From positions 17,821,666 to 17,885,665 of the forward strand of contig NC_088778.1 in NCBI RefSeq assembly GCF_954871325.1: DNA of 64,000 bases. Direction: 5' to 3'. Positions 25,716 to 37,733 of this stretch are shown piece by piece (the first letter of the stretch is position 1; the number at the start of each line of letters is the position of its first letter). The notes under the pieces are model-generated. The model saw only the letters and a program-made list of their open reading frames with translations, was not told the DNA's origin and did no database searches. Made by a program: the position numbers and the translations under genes. This stretch comes from Gordionus sp. m RMFG-2023. Taxonomy: Eukaryota > Nematomorpha > Gordioida > Chordodea > Parachordodidae.

Positions 25716-25884
25716 TGTGATGAAACCAATTTTTATTATATATTTAACAACTTTTTACCTTTTGTACCGCATTATATATATATTTTACAAAACAAACAAT
25801 TAATCGTCGTATACAATTATTAATATATATATTTTGAATTCATCATATATTTAATTGCCTTTGAGGCTAATTGTTTCTATTACA
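25716..25884 (-). repeat. 3' LTR of gypsy 2
   Basis: It begins TGTGATGAAACC and ends TATTACA on the plus strand, preceded by ATTTC. The purine-rich tract of the element (read on the minus strand) adjoins it at 25885-25907. Confidence 0.92.
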
Positions 25885-28800
25885 TCTATTCTCTCCTTTT
25901 TTGGGCTCTAGATTTGAAACGGTATAAATTGTTTTCTTATCCGTTTTGGATAACGCTTGTACTTTCGTTCTCTACCACCGTTTGCTCATTACTGTCGATT
26001 TTCATCTTATCATTTATGATGGTGTCTTTGTTTATTGAGTCTTGTATTGGGTCCATGTCTTTGGTCACCAATTCGTGTATAGGATCTATGTCTTTTGCTA
26101 TCGAATTTTGTATATGATCATTTTCATTCATTTGTGATGTAGTTTGCATCGTTTCTTCTTCTCTTCCCTCCTCTCTATTTTTTAAATCGGAGTTGTTGAA
26201 CCTATGTTTTAACTGGTTAATATGTCTTCTCCATAACCCTAATTTAGTTTCAACTAAAAACGTCATTGGTCCTGTTCTTTTAACGATGATACCTGGTATT
26301 TAATTATCTTTTTTAAAATCTTTTGCATATATTTTTCCATTTATATTAAAAAAACCAGGTAACTGAGGTATATATGGATGAGGATAAATTGGTTTTATTA
26401 ATTGTAAAGGTCCTATGGGTTGAAATTTAAGCATAATTGAACTTGGTGATTGTTTTGTGGTTATTTGTGGCGTATTTCGATAATCAAACAAAAAATCTTG
26501 TATTTTATTATAATCATTGTGTTTTTTTAAAAGTTTGTACTAATCGCTCCGCTTCTCCGTTGGTTCTAGGGTGGTATGGGGCACTATACATTTTTAATTG
26601 ATAATTGTTTGCAAAATAAACTAAATTCTCTACTTTGAAATGGGGGGGCCATTATCCGTAACAATCGTATTGGGGTAACCGAAAATAGCAAAAAGTCTTA
26701 ACAACAATTTTCTTACTTCAGTAAAATTATTCGTCGTCATTTTTTGTATTTCAGGCCATTTACTAATTATTACTAGATATATATTTCCGTTAATTGGTCC
26801 GGCAAAATCTAAATGAATTCTTCCCCATAGTTTATTTGCGGAGGGCCATTTCCCTATGATCGTTTTATTGTCAGGATTATTTGTTTGACATAATTCACAA
26901 TTCTTACCGTGTAATTCGATATCTTCGTTAATATTCGGCCACCAAACGTTCTCTTGTGACAATAATTTTGTTTTAGTATAAACCTGATGCCCCATATGTA
27001 AAAAAGACAAAATATTTACTTGTAATTTTTTGGAATTATGGTTCTTAATCCCCATAATATGCACCCTGCCTCCATCGTGAGTTCATTTCGGCGCTGGAAA
27101 AACGGTTTTAGATTTTTCTCTATTATATTTGGCCATCCAGTTGTAAGGTTACGTGAAACCTTTGATAATACCGGGTCATTTCTTGTGTGTGCTTTTATAT
27201 CTAACGCTGAAATAAATTGTGGAGCATCCAATAATATTAAATTAATATCTAACTCTTCCCAAGCAGATGGTTTACCATCAATTAGAAACCGGGAAAGCAT
27301 ATCCGCATTACTATTTTTTTTCGTCCCTCGAAGTTGCAATTCATAATCATAATTTGCTAGTAGTAATGACCATCACTAATCTTGATGACATATCTGTTAT
27401 TCTTTTATGTGGATTAAGTAACGATATTAGGGGTTTATGGTCAGTAATGATAATGAAATGTCTGCCAATTAAATATTGTTTAAATTTAATTAATCCAAAT
27501 ATAATTGCTAAAGCCTCACGCTCTATCTGACTGTAATTTCGTTCGGCAGCATTTAATGTCCGAGACGCGTATCCAATCGGATTTTCCTCGTTTTTAATGA
27601 TATGAGATATAACTGATCCTATTCCATGTTGAGACACATCAGCAGCTAGAATTATCGGTTTTTCCGGATTATAATGTGTTAAAATTGGTGCTTATGATAT
27701 TAATTTTTTAAATTTATTAATCAGAATTGTTTCATCATTTGTCCATTTCCATGGCACATCTTTCCTTAAAAGCCTATATGGAGCGGCAATAGTCGAGAAA
27801 TTGTTTATAAATTTTTGATAATAATTTATTATACCGATAAAAGCTTGTGATTCTTTGACGTTTTTTGGTAATGGTGCGTCTAAAATTGCATTGACATTCT
27901 TATTTGTTGTCGTAATTCCCTCTTCGCTAACGGTATGACCTAAGAATTCAATCTTTAAAAAAATCACATTTTTTTAGATTTAATTACGTCTTTAATACAT
28001 TTATCAAATTTTTCTTATGACTCTCAATTGATTCCCCCGTAATTATTATATCGTCCAAATATACCGCTACTCCAGGTAATCCCTTTAATAATGAATCCAT
28101 TGCTTGTTGAAAAATCGCTGGCGCTGAGGCTACCCCAAACGGAAGTCGTATGAAACGATACAATCCACTAGGCGTGTTGATTACTAACAGCTTTTTTGCC
28201 TCCTCATCTAGCTCTATTTGAAAATACGCTTCGGATAAATCTAATACTGTATATTTACACCCATTACCTAGTGTGGCTAATAATTCATTAATTCTGGGTG
28301 AAGGATATTTATCTATCAAAATATTTGCATTAACCGTTTGTCTGAAATCACCGCAAATTCGTAAAGATCCATCTTTCTTCAATACGGGTACAATCGGAGA
28401 AGCGATATTCGAGTATTTTAGTCTTTCTAAAACTCCCATGGATTCCAGTCGTTGTAATTCCGTTTCGAGTTTTGCTTTCCACACAAATGGTATCGGTCTA
28501 CCTTTAATACATTGAAACTGTGGGTTGGATTTTACCGCTAAACTGGCCTCAAAACCTCTTAGTAAACCTAATTTTTTAGTGAATAATAAGGGAAATTTAT
28601 GTACAATATTATCCTCCCAAACCTCATTAACTATATTACATTGATTTATTTTTAATAATTTTAATTTGTTTATTAGGTTTCTACCTATCAAGTTAATCCC
28701 ATTGTTTACAATAATAAATTCATGATATATAACTTTATTCATATAATTAACGGGTAATTTACCTTTAATATTGATCATTACATTATTATAAGATTTTAAA

Positions 28801-29698
28801 ATAATATCCGTTTTTGTTACTGGTATTTTTAAACGGTAAACGTCTTCTATATTCAAAATGGAGACTGCCGATCCTGTGTCAATTAAAAATTTAATATAAA
28901 TTTTATCTATCAATAATTTCACCTCAAATTTTTCTCGAGACTCCTCTGGAAATTCCAAATCCTCAAAACTTTCTCGCTCATTTTCTGGAACATCTATCGT
29001 TCGAATATATTCTTTTTTCCCACGATTCCTTCTGCATACTTTTGTAAATGTCCTTTTATCCCACAATTATGGTAGATGGCATTCAAATTAGGGCACTTAG
29101 GTTTTATGTGATCTCCTAATCCACAACAATAGCAAATAATTTTTGATACTGGTTTGTACTTGTCATACTGCTCCCTTGTTACTGTTTTTGAGATTTTATT
29201 TATCTCCTTCCCTGCAGATAATTTTTCATATGACATCATTTCTTTAGTCTCCATTGCGGTCGCGATTTGTATTGCACTTTCCCATGTCAAGTCCTGCGTG
29301 TTAATTAATTTCATTAATATTTTTCCATTATTAATTCCTGACACTAATTTGTCCCGCTTTACTGTATTATACATATCTTTAAATTCACACGTCTTTGCCT
29401 TTATCTTTAATTTATTAATATACTCTACGATGGTTTCATCTTTTTCTTGTTCCATTTTAAAGAACTAATATCTTTCTAACATGAAGTTTGTCTTCTTCAT
29501 ATAATAATTTTTTAACTAATGTCTTTGGCAAACACAAATTAAATAATTTAGAATAAACCTCTAATCCAATATTCGCTAATAAAAATGATTTTTTTCTTCT
29601 ATTTTTGCGATTTTAAATATGAATTCCATTTTTGATAAATAAACTTCCATATTGCACTCCTTTATATTATATTTCTCCATTTGAAACGACTGCGCCAT

Positions 29699-29867
29699 TG
29701 TGATGAAACCAATTTTTATTATAAATTTAACAACTTTTTACCTTTTGTACCGCAGTATATATATATTTTACAAAACAAACAATTAATCGTCGTACACAAT
29801 TAATAATATATATATTTTAAATTCATCATATATTTAATTGCCTTTGAGGCTAATTGTTTCTATTACA
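29699..29867 (-). repeat. 5' LTR of gypsy 2
   Basis: It has the same length and ends as the copy at 25716 and is followed by ATTTC. The primer-binding site lies just to its left (29680-29696 region, minus strand). Confidence 0.92.
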
Positions 29868-31419
29868 ATTTCAGATAACCCCTCGAGAGAATATGAAGTT
29901 TCATTAAGCGTTTATAAAATTATGTATATAAAGTTAGTAAATAATCGAATATTATATTAACAAACCTGAAATTGGAGATAGATTCATAATAATAGCGATA
30001 GTAAAATTTGACATTAGAAAAAGATAGAAATATAGTTTTTAATCGGGAAGAAAAATTATTAGAAGTTTAAAATTAAAATTGTCTCAAATTTAAAAAAGAA
30101 TTATTAGAAGTTTTAATTTAATTACCAGAAGTTTTTAAAAATAATGTTTTCTCAACATTTTCTTTCAAGTTTTTAAAAGTAAATATGTTATTTTAATTAT
30201 TTTTGCAGACAAAATATTTTTATCCGGATAGGTTTATATTTCTAACATTTTTCTTTAAATCATCACAAAACTGTAAAAAAGTGAAAGAAATTACTCGAGC
30301 TTTAAACATCATGTTTAAATATTTAAAAAAAATTATGTAAGAAATTCAATTTAGTGTGATGAAAGTTTATAATTTTTTTTTGATCTTCTTTGAGATTGCT
30401 CAAGTAAGATTTTTCATTAAAATTCTTAACCTTTTTTGTAATAGACTTTGGTGTTTCTTATGCACAAAAAATCTTTTATGATGAAATCAAACATTTTAAT
30501 CCAAATATTCGGTGCTATAATAATTTTCATTATCCAGCATGATGAAATTTAAAGATTTTTTTTAAGTATTTAATATTTGAAAAATTTTAGAATTTCTTTA
30601 TTTCATATTTAATTATTTCGATAAAAATATGATATATACTATAAGCTTTTATAATAATTTCGATAAAATAATTTCAAAAATAGTACACATCAAATTATAA
30701 TATTCTAGATAATATCTTCTTTATTGACATTATATGAATTATTTTACAAATAAAATATTGATACTAGAAACAAGTTCTAAAACCATTGGTTCTAATAATA
30801 AATTGGCATTGTCACTACTATATTCCACGAGGAAAATAAAAATGAAAATTTTTTAAAATTTTGATTTAAACTTAGTTAAAAGTTTTTGATGCAAAACCTC
30901 TGGGTCTAATAATGACACTGACATTAAATTTTAGTCCACGATGAAAATAAAATATAGAAATTTTTAAAAAATTTGTTTTAAGCTTAGTTAAATAATTTTA
31001 ATACTAAAAAGATGTTCTAAACTTATGGGTGTAGTAATAAATTGACTGCCTTCCCACGAGGAAAAAAATGTGATAAATTTTTAAAAAAGTTCACAGTTTT
31101 TACTAAAAAGATAATCTAAAACCTTTAGATCTAGTAATATATTGACACTATCATTATATTTTACTCCACGAAAAAAAATTTTTTTTAAATTTTGTTTTAA
31201 GCTTAATTAAAAGTTTTTGATACTAAGAAATTCTATAACCTCTGGGTTTAATAATGAATTGGCATTGCCATTATATTTTATTCCACAAGGAAAAAAATAT
31301 GAAAATTTTGTTTTAAGCCTAGTTAAAAGTTTTTGATACTAAAATGATGCTCAACAACATTTAGGTTCATAAGAAATTTAGTGCTGTTATTTTTTGACCC
31401 ATGCTTAAAATATAGAAAT

Positions 31420-32164
31420 TAGAGGGTGTACCGATAGTACTTTTTACCGATCCGATATTCCCGATATTAAATTGATATCGGCCGATTACCGATCCGATAT
31501 CATATCTAATTTTGTATTCTGTAAAGATACCAATGGTTTTAATTTGTAATATACTTTTTATTAGTATAACATCTATAATTTAATTATACCACAATTTATA
31601 TCATTTAAATATATTATTATGATCAGTTATAGTTTATATTCAATTCTATTGCAATTCTAATAGTATATAAAATATTTTTATTGTTAAATCACTTTTTTTT
31701 ATATAATAAGTAACAACATTAATCTATATACATAATAAGTAATGAACAAATATATTATGAAATTTGAATAAATATTTAAAATAATATTTAACATTAATAT
31801 ATCTAAGATTTCTTTTTAGAAATACCAAAATTTCCAATTTATCAGAAATCAGCCTGCGGCGATGGTAACTCTCAATATCACCTGCTTTACTAAAAACAGA
31901 TTCTGAAGAGATTATCGCACAATTTTGCAAACAGAATGAGCAAAAAAATAACAATATGGCAGAATGGTAATTAATTATTATTATTAAAAAAATATGGATT
32001 TCAATTTTATTAATATAAATAAATGATTTTAGATATCACTTTTTTTAAAAAATTTATAAATTTTATTTTTGTTAAAGACGCCATTTTATATCGGATCGTT
32101 AACCGATATTTTAAAATAGGTGAAATATCGGCCCGATCTAATAAAAAATATCGGTGCATCCCTA
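31420..32164 (-). mobile_element. hAT transposon, family 3, deletion derivative
   Basis: Ends TAGAGGGTGTACCGATA and TATCGGTGCATCCCTA are imperfect inverted copies, followed inwards by repeated CGATATC and CCGATCCGATAT motifs. A perfect 8-bp duplication ATAGAAAT flanks it (31412-31419, 32165-32172). It is 745 bp long, so it is a deletion derivative retaining only the 3' end of the transposase gene. Confidence 0.92.
31724..31954 (-). pseudogene. hAT transposase C-terminal fragment (family 3)
   Basis: The minus strand reads SSESVFSKAGDIESYHRRRL followed by SDKLEILVFLKRNL. This is the hAT C-terminal dimerisation core (S-S-x-x-V-F-S-x-A-G ... R-x-x-L-x-x-x-x-x-E-x-L-x-F-L). It lies entirely within the 31420-32164 element. 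Upstream transposase domains are missing. Confidence 0.8.
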
Positions 32165-32831
32165 ATAGAAATTTTAAAAAAATTATATATTGATGTTTTG
32201 AGCCCAGTATAAAGTTTGGGTCTAATATTAGGTTGCCACTGTCATTCTTTTAATCCGCAAGGTAAATAAAAATTTGAAAAAATTTAACAAACTTTGTTTT
32301 GAGCTTAGTAAAAGTTTTTGATATTAGAAAAAAAATTCTAGAACCCTAGTCTAGTAAAAATTAATAGCAGTAAAAATTAATACTGCTATTAATTTTTATT
32401 CTTTTTTTTTTTAACTTGAGTTTAGTTTAAAATTTTTGGTATTAGAAATGAGTGGTATACCATTTGAAACTTTTTAGGGGATTGTTAGTAGAAAAGAAAA
32501 GACTGAGGAAGTTGATCAGTGGGTCCCATTTTAAAATTTAAAACACTAGGATATATAAATTTATCCTAAAATAGATTTCAAATTGTCCATCTATATGGTA
32601 AAAAATATTTTGAAATATTTAACTAAATTTTTTTATAACAAATTTGGAAAATGTTTGTAAGATAAATAATTTTTAGCAAATTTTGAACTATCTATTTTTG
32701 CAAGCATTTAAACATTTATGATGAGTTTTTGTAATTCAATAATAAATTTAAATATTTTTCTTCATTATAAGAGTGGTCTGGTTTATGCCTTAGTTTGTTT
32801 GACTAACTTTATATTAGGCAATCAAGCTTGA

Positions 32832-33372
32832 ACGTTTGACAACATTATAGCTTGTATATAAATATAGTCGACCAATATTTATCTTAAATCGTGTTTAATT
32901 TTTTTTTATATCTAAAATGCATCCCACAACTGCCAAAGCATAATATTTGTGCTTGAGAATATAAATACAGATAGTGTTTATACATACCTCACTATCCAAA
33001 AAACCCCTAAATACTTTATCCAAAAATGTCATGCTATTAAAAATTCAGACAAAAATATCGAAGGAATTTTAAATAATAATAAAATGACTAAGGTCTCTAT
33101 AGTCCCATCTATGTAATAAGGGTTAAAAATAGTTATTTAATTTCCAAAAAGAAAAGGGTGAGGGGAGTTCATAAATATAAAAATTTTAATTCCTAATTAG
33201 TAGCATCTCTTTCTAAATGTTTTTAAAATTTTATCTGATAATATTCTTAAGCACGAATATTATGCTTTTGGCAGTTGTGGGATGTATATTAGATAAAAAA
33301 AATTTTAAATACTTATAAATATTAGTCGATCTATATTTATATACCTATAATGTTTCTCGTCAAACGATCTAG
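32832..33372. mobile_element. Fold-back element with ~130 bp inverted arms
   Basis: The left arm (32832-32961) and right arm (33240-33372) are inverted copies, best around CATCCCACAACTGCCAAAGC (32930) and GGCAGTTGTGGGATG (33273). The loop of about 280 bp has no coding signal. It is probably a MITE of unknown superfamily. No target duplication could be fixed. Confidence 0.65.
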
Positions 33373-33660
33373 CTAAAAACTTTTACTGGAATAATAACAT
33401 AATATAATTTTTTTTTATATTTATACATTTTACTCATTAAGTTAAAAGCAATGGCATTATAAATTTAGGACAAAAACGAGAAACGATAAATTCTAGGTTT
33501 CTTTTATTGTTTCCTTTCAATGAGAATTGTTGATGCAAATTTAACTAGAAGAAAGTTTCTTTTATTTGTGTTAAAGTTCAAAAAATTAATTATATTTATT
33601 CGCTTAAAAATTATATCATTCTTTTAGTTTATTTATCTAAATACTATTTGGGAAACTATA

Positions 33661-33746
33661 TTTGCAATATGCCTGATTTTATATGTATAATAAATCATAT
33701 TGTATTTGCAATATGCCTGATTTTATATGTATAATAAATGATATGG
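33661..33746. repeat. 43-bp tandem duplication
   Basis: TTTGCAATATGCCTGATTTT and the following 23 bp occur at 33661 and again at 33704 with almost no difference. No gene is visible in 33373-34670. Confidence 0.85.
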
Positions 33747-34679
33747 GTGCAATATGATTTGTATTATTTAGATTTTATAAAAATTTTATATCTAAAATCA
33801 ATATGATTTTAACCATGCTATTCCTAAAATCAAAAAATAAAAATCTTCTTCATAACCCCCTCCCACCCCACCTTTATTTTATCCTTTTACTTTTAAAATT
33901 AAATTTATAAATTTTTCGGTACGTGGGAACATTGTGAGCCGTCATTTTTAGTTATTTTCATTATTTTTACCTAAAAATAAAAAACATCTAGGAAAGGGAA
34001 TGATTAAAAATTACAAAAAAAATTATAGCAAAATAAAATTAGATACGACACAAATAATTTTAAAAAGAAAATTAACGAAAAGATATTGATATCTTGTTTT
34101 GGGAGATTGCTATAATCCCTATTTGTTTTATTCTCCACAATAATAATTAAATGGTCTAAATGCATTGGAGAAATTCTTTATAATTTTAGAAATAACGATA
34201 AATCCTAAAAGATTTTCGTTATCTATTTTAATTTTACTTTAATTTGTCCTCTTAAAATTTTTTTTTTTTACTATAACTCAAAAATACGATAAATTTTTTC
34301 CCTTGTGTCATTTCTTAAAATGTATAAAGATTTAAAAGCATCAGAAATTTTTTGAAATCATTTAAAAAGCGAATATATGTGGTTTGCCCATTTCTTGATG
34401 TATATTTCAAAAAAAAAATTAAGTGCTACATAATTCTGTACAATTCAGAGTTTTCTGGTTTATATCTAGGAGAATATTGGTACATTGTTTGATAGAGAAA
34501 TTTCGGTCAAAATATTTAGAGGGTCGTTTGAAGATACAATTTATCTAGCAATAGCTTATTTTTCCGTGGAAAAAGAAAAACAGGTAGAAGCGTAGATAAT
34601 AGTTTTAATGGTAAAAATTTAAAAATATTTATTATTTTTTAAATAAATATAACCCTTGTAACAAAACTTTATACAAAAA

Positions 34680-36370
34680 GAATATGTTTTCTTTGCAGCA
34701 AGGCTAATCACATCACAAATGATTGCAGACCAGCTTTACAGATGATTCTGCTGCGGACACCTCGCTTCGCTTTTAGTAGCTGATGTGTAAATAAACGGGT
34801 TTTAACAATAAATTCTACACAAGCTTTGACAAAGTTGCTTGGACTCATATTGGTGACAAACCATTACTTTAGCCTGTGTATAAACTTGTAGGTTGTATAA
34901 CAATAAAATACGAGTTTTGGGTAAATGTACTATTGAAGTCGAGTTAAAAAGATTTATAAATTTTTACCGATTTTAGTAGTTAAAGGAGTGATTTCCTATT
35001 TTTTGGAACACCTTTCCTTAGAGATTTTGATATAGAGCTTTCTGAAAAATTTTGTAAAAATAATATAAATATTCAAATGGACTTTTAGTATTATTGCATC
35101 GAAATTGCCTCAAGTTTTTAAAAAAAATTAGGAAAAATACCACAACAAGCAGTTATCTACATAGAACCGAACGTTTCATTTTCACTGTTTTGACCTCTAG
35201 AAGCTAAGTTGGGCAGACTTCAAGACAAAGGCGTCATCAAAAAGGGGGATCCTACAACAATTTCAATCACTTGAGTGTTGTCAACGGGGAATATTTTTAA
35301 CTAACAGCAAATATTTAGCGATAGATATCGATTTATTACTAACTTTCTTAATCCTACAAATAGGATAGCAGGTGCTGAAATATTTTTGAAGACAGATTTA
35401 AGAGACGCATTCTTACAATTCAAAGTTATTCCGAAATGTAAAAACCATTTAGTAATTTCGAATCATGTCGGTTTTTATCGATATCTAAGAATTAATTAAT
35501 AATTCAACACCCTTTGGAATACCTGTTAAAGGTAATTCCTATGGTCAGTGTTTTTTAGAAGACATAATCATTTCTGGAGATAATAATTTGGATCACTAAA
35601 TAATTCATTAGAAGTACTAAAACGATTTGACTAGGCATGACTTACAACGAAAACCGATAAAATAAAAATTAATTAAAAGTCAGTAAAATATTTTGGCCAT
35701 GTAATTGGTGAATTTGGGATTCACCAATATAATGTAAGATAGTTAGTTGCCATAAAAAATTGTAAAACACCGTCAAATTTAAAAGGATTACGTTAATTTA
35801 TTAGGATTGTGAATTACCATGACGTATATGTAAAATTTACATTCCATTTAGACACCTTTACAGAAAATAAAAAATATTATCAAGAAGATACAATAATTCC
35901 TTACTCCGCCGAAATTCCTGTCGTGATTTCTTGTAACGCTTCCGAAGATGTCTAGGAGCTGTTATTGCACATCGATTCACTGACAGGAGAAATGGATTAT
36001 GAATGAACTTATAAAGAAATTCAAAGTTAAAATAAGACAATTAAAAATTAATCTAATCGAATACCTATCTTTCATTAGCGGCAAAATCGTAAGTCAAATG
36101 AGCAACGAGAATAATTTGAAATTAAAAACAATTGGTATACGTTATAAACATTAATAATTATTCGGAGATAAATTTTGATTAATATCGCGTTCGAAGAAGG
36201 GTTACTATATTATAATGATGGAGTTATTATACCCGAAAAACTAAAGAAGGATGTTTTGACAGTCATCCTTCAAGGACATTCTGGCATAGTGGTAATGATT
36301 CGGGCAAATCTTGATCGTGTATTGAAGATTTCATAACATAGAAGTGCCGTTATACATTGTAACTGTTATA
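34680..36370 (+). mobile_element. Ty3/gypsy fossil, heavily decayed, no LTRs found
   Basis: Plus-strand traces appear in retroelement order: one CCHC knuckle (CFLCSKANHITNDC near 34690), reverse transcriptase traces at about 35370-35590, a trace after it near 35690, and an integrase-finger-like trace near 36200-36300. The fossil is heavily broken, with too many breaks to count, and belongs to a family different from the two better-preserved gypsy elements by the wording of its motifs. It is the oldest LTR-type element seen here. Confidence 0.65.
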
Positions 36371-36374
36371 GACG

Positions 36375-37150
36375 TTAAATAAAATGACATTTTAATATCA
36401 AATATGATAAATATTTTACATTAACATCCTATATTGAAGGAACTAATTCAATACTTACCAAATGTAAAATGTGCCCAAAAATCATATCAGTTTCAAAATC
36501 TTCAAGTTCCAATTTAAAACGACATTTGATTTTAATATTAATTATTTTATATAATATAACTAAGCCGAATTATTAAATTTGAAGAAAAAATGCATTTGGG
36601 CTACTTGACGCCAACGCTAACGATAGTTATTTTAAAATTAAAAAAAATTAGTGGCTTAAAATATGGTTAACCATTAATAGACGAAGTATTAAATGGGATT
36701 AATAAAAGGTATTAAACCTATCGCTATCAAATTAATTATAGATATATTTTATTTTTTTAAAGATTTGAACATAGCAATTATACATCCAGTATTCAGGCTT
36801 GGCCATGGATAAAACTTCCACAGAACGAACCTATAAAAAATAATTATAGCGTGTATTGAAAACCCTTGAAATGATAATGCAAGAATTGTTAATTTCGAGA
36901 TATACTTTTCTTTGAGGAGGAAGTATAGTGGATAGTGGAAGATAACATATCCCAATTTTTTCAAGCAAAGGACAAAACAATAAATGTTTTTAATAAATTC
37001 CCCACGTTAAAAGAGTTGTTTATTAAGTATAATACCTCAATCCCCCCATCTTCCCCTGTAGGACGCGTTTTTAGTATAGCTAATGCCGTATTAACTGCCG
37101 TTCCTGTCTACCAGATGAAAAATTTTAAAATAATTGTTAATAAAAATTAA
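36375..37150 (+). pseudogene. hAT transposase remnant: BED finger and C-terminal domain
   Basis: At 36400-36540 the plus strand reads KYDKYFTLTSYIEG, then TKCKMCPKIISVSKSSSSNL and KRHL, a BED zinc finger (C-x2-C, then the H at the end). At 36935-37150 an open stretch reads NISQFFQAKD, LKELFIKYNTSIPPSSPVGR and VFSIANAVLT, the hAT C-terminal dimerisation region. In it the usual A-x-x-E-R is P-V-G-R, so the conserved Glu is lost. The catalytic middle has been deleted or is unrecognisable. Related BED text occurs on the minus strand at 5990-6120. I could not find TIRs or a target duplication. Confidence 0.65.
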
Positions 37151-37733
37151 TAAGAAAGATTTTTTATAAATAAAAATATCTTTTATTTGCTATATTATAT
37201 TGTATTTATAATGATATTATCAAAATAAAACTATATTATTTTTTAACATGTCAAATATATTGTGTTAAAAAATAGAAGACATTTATTTATATTAAATTAA
37301 AAGGGGTTGGCCTAGGCATCAATTGAAAAAAGAAAAGTTGATATAGTGTTCATACAAGAGACGAAATGGAAAGGTCAGAAGACTTTAATGATTGGAGATG
37401 GGTATAAATTGTACTATAATGGAATTGTTAGCAATAGGAACGGTGTCGGCATCATCCTCAGTCAAGATCTAACCTCAGTGGTAGAAGTCAACAGGATCTC
37501 TGATAAACTAATGAAAATAAAACTCATTGGTCAATCAATACTACACATTCTTTCAGTATATGCTTCTCAAACGGGTTGCAAAGAAGAAGAGAAAGATGTA
37601 GAGCTATTCTTGATAAAGCTGTAATGGAAATCCCTAAACCTAGTCATAATAGGTGGAGTCTTAAATGCGCATGTGGGAAAAAGGCATCATGGTGGTTTTG
37701 GATATGGAGAAAGAAATGATGAAGTAGAGCATG

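Larger units (their letters stand above)
25716..29867 (-). mobile_element. Ty3/gypsy LTR retrotransposon 2, older
   Basis: 169-bp LTRs (25716-25884 and 29699-29867) start TGTGATGAAACC, end TATTACA and differ at about five positions (~3%). The element is flanked by the 5-bp duplication ATTTC (25711-25715, 29868-29872). On the minus strand the primer-binding site next to the right LTR reads TGGCGCAGTCG, the type used by the 17.6/297 group and attributed there to tRNA-Ser. A purine-rich tract at 25885-25907 abuts the left LTR. Parts from right to left: gag with CCHC knuckles (CYCCGLGDHIKPKC near 29110), protease (DTGS near 28880), reverse transcriptase (YLDD near 28050), RNase H (near 27350-27640) and integrase (finger near 26950, core to about 26600, tail to about 25940). 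It is broken, with several breaks, and is older than gypsy 1. Confidence 0.93.
18206..30270 (-). mobile_element. Tc1/mariner-like transposon shell holding two nested gypsy elements
   Basis: Inverted arms lie at 18206-18279 plus 24411-24440 (left, split by the first gypsy) and at about 30184-30270 (right). They share GTGATGATTTAA, CC(A/G)GATAAAAATATTTTGT and GCAAAAATAATTAAAATAAC. Between them, on the minus strand, is a decayed Tc1/mariner/IS630-type transposase. Removing the two LTR elements leaves a transposon of roughly 1.8 kb or a little more, a normal size for this superfamily. The arms may extend further outwards in a diverged form; I could not fix the exact ends or the TA target duplication. 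Confidence 0.7.
30760..32460. repeat. Diverged tandem repeat, ~110-135 bp units, about eight copies
   Basis: Units are marked by AAAGTTTTTGATACTA, then CTAAAACC...GGGTCTAATAATGAATTGGCATTG and CCACGAGGAAAATAAAA. They recur around 30765, 30885, 31005, 31105, 31215, 31335, 32190 and 32310. Divergence is high, so it is an old satellite or an expanded internal repeat of an unknown element. The hAT at 31420 is inserted in it. Confidence 0.7.

Noticed and set aside
27038-27530. Plus-strand open frames opposite gypsy 2
   Set aside because: The minus strand carries clear RNase H and integrase text; the plus frames are antisense shadows.
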